DNA of 50,475 nt from NCBI GenBank assembly GCA_002482005.1, contig DLFD01000052.1, positions 1,314 through 51,788 on the forward strand. The letters are read 5' to 3'. The translations under genes were made by a program, and so were the position numbers. The notes below the pieces were generated by a model that was not told the DNA's origin, did no database searches, and saw nothing but the letters and a program-made list of their open reading frames with translations. This document shows, piece after piece, positions 45,021 through 50,475 of the stretch. Numbering within the stretch: position 1 is the stretch's first letter; each line of letters opens with the position of its first letter. Origin of the DNA: Lachnospiraceae bacterium UBA7729. GTDB taxonomy: Bacteria > Bacillota > Clostridia > Lachnospirales > Lachnospiraceae.

Positions 45021-45050
45021 TCATGGGATACAAAAAGTATATAAAACCTA

Positions 45051-45079
45051 TTGACATAGTATGCTATCTGTTCTATGAT
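45051..45079 (+). promoter_or_regulatory. Promoter of the amino-acid importer
   Basis: TTGACA (45051-45056), 17 bp, TATGAT (45074-45079). The following leader of about 160 nt contains a tiny ORF (ATG 45128, MCHRRP-stop at 45146-45148, with AGGAG at 45113-45117) and two GC-rich hairpins (near 45183-45199 and 45212-45228). Confidence 0.85.
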
Positions 45080-45246
45080 ACGTTCAATGAACAAAAACAT
45101 ACTAATCATATAGGAGTACTAGAGTAGATGTGCCATCGCAGGCCGTAGAGCCAGAGATGCAGCGAGTATTTCCTGATGATCAGCGCCGGCAGATCCGGCA
45201 GAGGAGTGCCCCGGGAAGACCCCGGCCAGGCAGGAAGGAGATCCTT

Positions 45247-46152
45247 ATGAAAAAACAGACAAAGGCAGCGCTTTTCGGACTTACACTTGCTCTTACGAGC
45301 GCACTTTCCATGACGGCATTCGCCGGAGACAGCGACAAGGTCTACCGTACGGTCGATGAGATCAAGGAAAGCGGAACCATCAACATCGGTGTCTTCTCCG
45401 ACAAGAGCCCGTTCGGATATGTCGATGAGAACGGCGACTACCAGGGATATGATGTCTATCTCGGCAACCAGATCGGCAAGGACCTTGGCGTCGATATCAA
45501 TTATGTCTCCACCGAGGCGGCAAACAGAGTCGAATACCTGAAGACCGGCAAGGTGGATATCATCCTCGCGAACTTCACGGTTACCCCTGAGAGAGCAGAG
45601 GAGGTCGACTTCGCGCTTCCTTACATGAACGTTGCACTTGGCGTTGTCTCTCCTGATGATCATGTGATCACCAGCCTTGACCAGATCGGCAAGGATGATC
45701 AGGTCATCGTCATCTCCGGCACGACCGCTGAGACTTACCTGGTCAAGAACAACCCGGAGATCAAGCTTCAGAAGTATGACGCTTACGCGGAAGCGAAGAC
45801 TGCATTCGAGAACGGAAGCGGAGTCGCGTGGGCGAACGACAATACGGAGGTTATCGCATTCGCAAATGAAAATCCGGGCTATACCGTCGGCATCCCGTCT
45901 CTCGGCAGCAACGATACGATCGCCCCGGCAGTGTCCAAGGGCAATGATTCTCTCCTGAACTGGCTGAATGACGAGATCGTCTCCCTCGGCAAGGACAACT
46001 TCTTCCACAAGGATTATGAGGAGACCCTGCTGGATACTTACGGAAAAGACTACGAGGATACCCTGGTAATCGAGGGCGGCCAGCCGGCGGAGGCTTCCAC
46101 CGAAGCGGAGGCGGCTGCTGCAGAGACCGAGGCGGCAACCGAGGCAGAGTGA
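45247..46152 (+). CDS. Polar amino-acid ABC transporter, substrate-binding protein
   Basis: A 301-residue extracellular binding protein of the PBPb/PAAT family. Signal peptide 1-26 ending AFA, no lipobox, so it may be released or held by other means. Core motifs: IKESGTINIGVFSDKSPFGYVDENG, split as GVFSDKSPFGY and ENGDYQGYDVYLGNQIGKDL, then KVDIILANFTVTPERAEEVDFA. It ends in a Glu/Thr/Ala tail (EAEAAAAETEAATEAE). Permeases and ATPase follow. The substrate is probably a polar amino acid (cystine- or glutamine-type); the sequence does not settle which. Confidence 0.9.
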   Translation: MKKQTKAALFGLTLALTSALSMTAFAGDSDKVYRTVDEIKESGTINIGVFSDKSPFGYVDENGDYQGYDVYLGNQIGKDLGVDINYVSTEAANRVEYLKTGKVDIILANFTVTPERAEEVDFALPYMNVALGVVSPDDHVITSLDQIGKDDQVIVISGTTAETYLVKNNPEIKLQKYDAYAEAKTAFENGSGVAWANDNTEVIAFANENPGYTVGIPSLGSNDTIAPAVSKGNDSLLNWLNDEIVSLGKDNFFHKDYEETLLDTYGKDYEDTLVIEGGQPAEASTEAEAAAAETEAATEAE

Positions 46153-46167
46153 TCAGAAACAGTAACA

Positions 46168-46349
46168 CATTCCGGCGGAATGTGTGGTAATATCAGATGC
46201 AGTGCCAGAAGAGGTACGATGCCGGTAAGGCAGCGGACGGTTCGGACACTGCATTTCTTATCCCATGGGATGCAAAAAAGGCCGCCGGCGGCGGGCTTTT
46301 TGTGTGTATGTAATGGTGCAAGTGTCAAAAGTCCCTATTGGCACTTGCG
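46168..46349. promoter_or_regulatory. Hairpin cluster between binding-protein and permease genes
   Basis: Four inverted repeats fill the 224-bp gap: CACATTCCG/CGGAATGTG (46168-46186), ATGCAGTG/CACTGCAT (about 46198 and 46248), the dispersed terminator element (46270-46306), and GCAAGTGTCA/TGGCACTTGC (about 46319-46349) just before the permease ribosome binding site. They would lower expression of permeases relative to the binding protein. Confidence 0.65.
46270..46306. terminator. Bidirectional terminator-like element, dispersed family copy 3
   Basis: Begins ATGCAAAAAAGGCCGCC, continues through GGCGGCGGGCTTTTTG: same core as 28359 and 29304. It lies within the importer operon after the binding-protein gene. 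Confidence 0.75.
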
Positions 46350-46376
46350 TCATGTGATAGATCTTGGAGACATCAG

Positions 46377-47036
46377 ATGGACTTTGGAGCGATTCATGAA
46401 TATCTTCCGCTATACCGGGACGCACTCTTTCTGACGATGCGCATCGGCTGGCAGGGAATCCTGCTTGCGTTTGTGATCGGACTGGCAGCGACGATCATCC
46501 TTCACTTCCGGATCCCGGTCCTGAGGCAGCTCACATCCTTCTACATCGAGCTGTTCCGCAATACACCGCTTCTGGTACAGCTGTTCTTCATCTATTTCGC
46601 ACTGCCGAAGGTGGGACTGAGGATCACGCCGGCCCTGTGCGGCATGGTGGGACTTGGCCTTCTGGGCGGAGCCTACATGGCGGAAACGTTCCGAAGCGGT
46701 CTGGAGAATGTCCCGCTGATCCAGTCTGAGAGCGCCGCGAGTCTTGGCATGAGTCGTATGCAGGCTTTCCGCTATGTGGTCCTGCCGCAGGCTGTCTCCT
46801 CGAGCATTCCGGGACTTGTCGCGAATGTCATATTCCTGCTGAAGGAGACCTCGGTCTTCTCCACCGTGAGCCTGATGGACCTGATGTTCACGGCAAAGGA
46901 TCTGATCGGAATGTATGCGAAGACGGTGGAATGCCTGTTCCTTCTGGTCGTGTTCTATCTGATCATGCTTCTTCCGGTCTCTATTCTGGGCAGTATCGTG
47001 GAAAGGAGGATGCGCCGTGCAGAGTTTGGGTCTTGA
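46377..47036 (+). CDS. Amino-acid ABC transporter permease 1
   Basis: A 219-residue inner-membrane permease of the HisM/GlnP type with about five membrane helices. ELFRNTPLLVQLFFIYFALP is the family hallmark and EAA-loop AASLGMSRMQAFRYVVLPQA contacts the ATPase. ATG 46377 (MDFGAIHEYL) has GGAGA upstream. It overlaps the second permease by 20 bp. Confidence 0.93.
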   Translation: MDFGAIHEYLPLYRDALFLTMRIGWQGILLAFVIGLAATIILHFRIPVLRQLTSFYIELFRNTPLLVQLFFIYFALPKVGLRITPALCGMVGLGLLGGAYMAETFRSGLENVPLIQSESAASLGMSRMQAFRYVVLPQAVSSSIPGLVANVIFLLKETSVFSTVSLMDLMFTAKDLIGMYAKTVECLFLLVVFYLIMLLPVSILGSIVERRMRRAEFGS

Positions 47037-47694
47037 TGTTCTTTTCAAGGGAACGAATTTCCTGAGACTTCTCGAAGGACTCTGGGTCTCCGTCCGGATC
47101 AGCCTGATCTCGGTCGTGATCAGTATTCTTCTCGGCCTTGTGGCAGGTGTTCTGATGACATCGAAGAATATCGTTCTGAAGGCGGCCTTCCGTGTATACC
47201 TTGAGATCGTCCGGATCATGCCGCAGATGGTCCTGCTGTTTATCGTCTATTTCGGGACCACGAGGGTATTCGGGTGGAATCTGGACGCGGAAGCATCGGC
47301 GGTCATCGTCTTCGTTTTCTGGGGGGTCGCGGAGATGGGCGACCTTGTAAGAGGAGCTCTGATCAGCATTCCGAAGATCCAGTATGAGAGTGCGGAGGCG
47401 CTCGGACTGACAAAACAGCAGACTTATCTCTATGTGATCCTGCCGCAGACGGTCAGACGTCTGATACCGCTCTCCATCAATCTGGTCACCAGGATGATCA
47501 AGACGACAAGCCTGGTCCTGATGATCGGTATCGTGGAGGTGCTGAAGGTAGGCCAGCAGATCATCGAGGCTAACCGGCGAACCTCCCCGAATGCGGCATT
47601 CGGAGTGTTTGCAGTCGTATTTCTGCTGTATTTCCTGATCTGCTGGCCGGTCAGCAGACTTGCCGGATACCTTGAGAAAAGATGGGCAGCATAA
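47017..47694 (+). CDS. Amino-acid ABC transporter permease 2
   Basis: A 225-residue HisM/GlnP-type permease: YLEIVRIMPQMVLLFIVYFG and EAA-loop SAEALGLTKQQTYLYVILPQ. GTG start at 47017 with AAGGAGG inside the end of permease 1. The two probably form a heterodimeric channel. Confidence 0.93.
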   Translation: MQSLGLDVLFKGTNFLRLLEGLWVSVRISLISVVISILLGLVAGVLMTSKNIVLKAAFRVYLEIVRIMPQMVLLFIVYFGTTRVFGWNLDAEASAVIVFVFWGVAEMGDLVRGALISIPKIQYESAEALGLTKQQTYLYVILPQTVRRLIPLSINLVTRMIKTTSLVLMIGIVEVLKVGQQIIEANRRTSPNAAFGVFAVVFLLYFLICWPVSRLAGYLEKRWAA

Positions 47695-47778
47695 CACTAC
47701 GGCAATAGACAGACGCCCGGGAGATCCATTTCCGGAAGGACAGATTCCGGCGGCAATGCCGCTGCGGAGGTTACAGAC

Positions 47779-48555
47779 ATGGCAGAGTCACAGGTGAATG
47801 TTTCAGAGAGGGCAGATGGGAAGCCGCTTCTTTCCATCAGACATCTCCACAAGGAATTCGACGGCAAGGTGATCCTGAAGGATTTCAGCCTTGACGTGAA
47901 GAAAGGCGAGGTCATCGTCATCATCGGGCCGTCCGGCTGCGGCAAGAGCACCCTGCTCCGCTGCACGAACGCGCTGGAGGACATCCAGGGCGGCGAGATC
48001 CTGATCGAAGGACAGCCGATCCGCAAGGATGCGAAGAATGCATCCCAGATGAGACAGAAGATCGGCATGGTCTTCCAGAGCTACGATCTCTTCCCGCATA
48101 AGTCCATCATGGAGAATATCCTCCTGGCTCCGCTCAAGGTCCAGAAGAGAAAGAGGGAAGAAGCCGGGAAAGAGGCTCTTGAGCTGCTTGACAGAGTCGG
48201 ACTTGCCGACAGGAAAGACGACTATCCGCGTCAGCTTTCCGGGGGCCAGAAGCAGCGTATCGCCATCGTGCGTGCCCTGATCATGCACCCGGAGATCCTT
48301 CTTCTCGATGAGATCACGGCAGCCCTGGACCCGGAGATGGTCCATGAAGTCCTTGAAGTCGTCCTCGGGCTGGCAAGGAGCGGCAGCACAATGCTGATCG
48401 TCACTCATGAGATGGCCTTCGCGAAAGCGATCGCAAACAGAGTCATCTTCATGGAGAAAGGCGAAGTCGTAGAAGAGAGCAGCGATCCGAAAGCTTTCTT
48501 CGAGCGGCCGGAGACCGAAAGAGGAAGAGAATTCCTGAGATCCTTCGAATACTGA
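47779..48555 (+). CDS. Amino-acid ABC transporter ATP-binding protein
   Basis: A 258-residue ATPase of the polar amino-acid import family: Walker A GPSGCGKST, Q-loop VFQSYDLFPHKSIMEN, signature LSGGQKQR, Walker B ILLLDEITAALD (Glu-Ile-Thr in place of the common Pro-Thr-Ser), and H-loop THEM. GCGGAGG precedes ATG 47779. It completes the importer. Confidence 0.95.
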   Translation: MAESQVNVSERADGKPLLSIRHLHKEFDGKVILKDFSLDVKKGEVIVIIGPSGCGKSTLLRCTNALEDIQGGEILIEGQPIRKDAKNASQMRQKIGMVFQSYDLFPHKSIMENILLAPLKVQKRKREEAGKEALELLDRVGLADRKDDYPRQLSGGQKQRIAIVRALIMHPEILLLDEITAALDPEMVHEVLEVVLGLARSGSTMLIVTHEMAFAKAIANRVIFMEKGEVVEESSDPKAFFERPETERGREFLRSFEY

Positions 48556-48563
48556 ATCAGAAG

Positions 48564-48599
48564 AAAAAGGGGTTCCGGCACGGCCGGAACCCCTTTTTC
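48564..48599. terminator. Bidirectional terminator of the importer and the nucleotidase
   Basis: AAAAAGGGGTTCCGGC-ACG-GCCGGAACCCCTTTTT: a perfect 16-bp inverted repeat with A- and T-runs that can stop both converging genes. Confidence 0.93.
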
Positions 48600-48747
48600 T
48601 TTATCTGTCCCTTACTCTATCCTGACGCTTCCTTTTCTACTGTATTGTACGATTACCCTGGCTTTCTTCCGGCATTGGATAAAGGAAAGGCGGAGATTAT
48701 GAGCAAGGGTCTTGATCTCAGAAGATCTGAAAAACTCAGGTGGACTG

Positions 48748-50457
48748 TCATCCGGCTTCGGTAGCCGTCTCTGTGCCTTCTTCCACTGCTACGATCCTGC
48801 CCTGGCCGTACGGATCCTGATATTCCTCGCCGATATTGCCGCCGAGGTCGTCCGTCACGTACTGGATCAGTGCCTGGTTGTCGAGCATGAACTCATCCTG
48901 AAGGATCTTCGCATCGCCAAACATGTTGTAGCCGTCGCCCTGGGACTTCAGCATGTAGTTGTGGGATGCGAGGGTGTAGGTCGCATCGAGGTCGAGCGGT
49001 TTGTCCCCGACCATGACGTTCTGTACGCGGTATTCGCCTTCATGTCCGGTCCAGAGTCCGTTCTCGTCATGCGTGCAGCCATCCGGGATATCCGGATGGA
49101 TCTCATAGGTCAGTCCGGAGACCTGCAGGAAGCCGCCGTTCTCGCTCGGTACCGTGCGCGCGCCCCATTCGAGGGCATCCAGGACCTGCTGTCCGGTGAC
49201 TTCGATCACGCAGAGCATGTTGCCGTAAGGCTGCACCGTGAGGAGAGCTTCCTGAGTGATATCGCCTGCCGGGATGCTCGCCCGGATGCCTCCGCCGTTT
49301 GCAAATCCGATGTCGGCGCCGCCGGCAGCCCGGTATGCGTCCGCGGTCAGGTCGCCGAGGTTGGTCTCTGCATTGCGGACGATGCGGATCGGTTCGCCTG
49401 CCTCATCCTTTGCGGTCGGATCGACAATCGTCAGGTCCACATCGCTGTGTCCGACGACCTGCTTCAGACTCTCGTCCAGTTCTTTCTTCGCATTATCGAC
49501 AGCCGTCTGCACATCATTCGTATATCCGAAGATGTTTCTCGCGGAGTCTTCCATCCCCCATGTAAGAAGCTTATTGCTGATGCTTCCGTCCATCCCGAAG
49601 GTGACGGTCCCGATGCAGGCCATCTTTGTCCCGCAGGCGCTGCGGATGACATCCTTGCCTGCCTTGTTCTTCATGACGACCTGGTCCGTGTCATGGCTGT
49701 GACCGTCGAGCAGGACATCGATCCCTTCCGTGTTTGAGATCACCTGGTCGTAGCGCCATGGGGAAGCGGAATCTTCGTTGCCCAGGTGGCACATGGCGAT
49801 GACGTAGTCTGCGCCTTCCGCTCTTGCCGCATCGACCGCTTCCTGGACCTTGGCATAGAGCATCTCGCCGGTGTCATCCTGGCAGAATCCGTAGATGAAA
49901 TTGCCCTGGTCATCCTGGAAATAAGCCGGAGTCGAAGAGGTGATGGTCTGCGGCGTCGTGATGCCCACAAATGCGAACTTCACTCCGTCGAATTCCTTGA
50001 TCACATAGGGATCAAATACAAGTTCTCCATCCTTGGTGAAGTTGCAGCTGATATACGGGAAATCGGCCTTTTTCGTCAGTTCCAGGAACTGGTCCATCCC
50101 GTAGTCAAACTCGTGATTTCCCGGTATGGCGATGTCGTATCCGGCTGCGTTCATCAGCCCGGTCAGGGCTTCGCCCTTGGTCATCGTGCCGATCGGCTCG
50201 CCCTGGATGAAGTCGCCGTCATCCACGAGCAGCGTGTAGCATCCACGGTCTTCGTAGTTCTTTCTGACCTGGGCCAGACCGTCCAGCCCGAAGTTCTGGT
50301 CGACTCCGCAGTGGACATCGCTGGTGAACAGGATGACAAGATCTTTCGTGAGCCCATTACCTGATCCTTCCTCCTCTGCATAGACCAGAGAAGTACACAT
50401 GGCAAGCGAAAGCAGCAGAGACAGAAGAAGGGAATTCAGGATCTTAAGTTTTTTCAT
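48748..50457 (-). CDS. Secreted 5'-nucleotidase / 2',3'-cyclic phosphodiesterase family protein
   Basis: A 569-residue exported enzyme of the UshA/YfkN type, hydrolysing nucleotides outside the cell. Signal peptide about 1-27 (ends VYA). The metallophosphatase domain has LFTSDVHCG, DDGDFIQGEP, GNHEFDYG, MCHLGNED and LLDGHSHD, all metal ligands present. The C-terminal substrate domain has TNLGDLTADAYR, FANGGGIRASIP and a SHNYMLKSQGDGYNMF aromatic clamp. It ends in a short TETATEAG tail. It may feed the purine salvage enzymes encoded earlier. The promoter lies outside or at the window edge. Confidence 0.92.
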   Translation of the reverse strand: MKKLKILNSLLLSLLLSLAMCTSLVYAEEEGSGNGLTKDLVILFTSDVHCGVDQNFGLDGLAQVRKNYEDRGCYTLLVDDGDFIQGEPIGTMTKGEALTGLMNAAGYDIAIPGNHEFDYGMDQFLELTKKADFPYISCNFTKDGELVFDPYVIKEFDGVKFAFVGITTPQTITSSTPAYFQDDQGNFIYGFCQDDTGEMLYAKVQEAVDAARAEGADYVIAMCHLGNEDSASPWRYDQVISNTEGIDVLLDGHSHDTDQVVMKNKAGKDVIRSACGTKMACIGTVTFGMDGSISNKLLTWGMEDSARNIFGYTNDVQTAVDNAKKELDESLKQVVGHSDVDLTIVDPTAKDEAGEPIRIVRNAETNLGDLTADAYRAAGGADIGFANGGGIRASIPAGDITQEALLTVQPYGNMLCVIEVTGQQVLDALEWGARTVPSENGGFLQVSGLTYEIHPDIPDGCTHDENGLWTGHEGEYRVQNVMVGDKPLDLDATYTLASHNYMLKSQGDGYNMFGDAKILQDEFMLDNQALIQYVTDDLGGNIGEEYQDPYGQGRIVAVEEGTETATEAG

Positions 50458-50475
50458 ATTTATTACCCAATCTTT

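Overview
The window looks like chromosomal DNA of a strictly anaerobic, Gram-positive Clostridia, most likely a Lachnospiraceae-type gut bacterium. This rests on moderately high GC, sigma-A promoters with 17-bp spacers, AGGAGG-type ribosome binding sites, the HU-rqcP-divIC-tilS-hpt-ftsH gene order, and Glu/Thr/Ala-rich C-terminal tails on exported proteins. No rRNA, tRNA, phage, insertion sequence or CRISPR array was recognised.

Region 1 (1-14.8 kb) is an unusual metallocofactor locus. Two pairs of nitrogenase component-1-like (NifD/K/E/N-fold) proteins, A1/A2 and B1/B2, flank the Fe(CN)2CO synthesis genes hypF, hypC, hypD and hypE, a TM1266-type small regulator and the radical-SAM [FeFe]-hydrogenase maturase hydE. 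No hydrogenase structural gene, no nickel-insertion genes (hypA/hypB) and no hydF/hydG are in the window. The arrangement suggests a dedicated iron-cyanide/carbonyl cofactor pathway in which nitrogenase-like scaffolds cooperate with Hyp and HydE proteins. Four of these proteins carry in-frame minisatellite insertions, and a 13-unit repeat array separates hypD from hypE.

Region 2 (14.8-18.9 kb) is a small exported-peptide locus: an unrecognised ORF with a repeat-disturbed 5' end, two short peptides with double-glycine-type leaders, a terminator-like hairpin, and a full-length C39-peptidase ABC exporter. Both peptide cores carry a classical-type C2H2 zinc-finger signature (F-X-C-X2-C-X12-H-X4-H). 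A frameshifted HTH-type remnant lies downstream on the minus strand.

Region 3 (18.9-26.1 kb) is amino-acid metabolism and general functions: dapA, dapB, lysC (lysine/diaminopimelate), ilvE and a cold-shock gene on the minus strand, then cca. Several genes here are followed by tandem repeats built from their own last codons and stop codon.

Region 4 (26.5-44.9 kb) is housekeeping: hisS, HU, rqcP, divIC, tilS, hpt, ftsH, a GH13 glycosidase, ddl, murF, pth, mfd, a PrsA/SurA-like foldase lipoprotein and xpt. Sporulation genes that sit within this block in Bacillus (yabP, yabQ, spoIIE, spoVT) are absent, hinting at a non-sporulating lineage.

Region 5 (45-50.5 kb) is a complete polar amino-acid ABC importer (binding protein, two permeases, ATPase) followed convergently by a secreted 5'-nucleotidase/cyclic phosphodiesterase on the minus strand.
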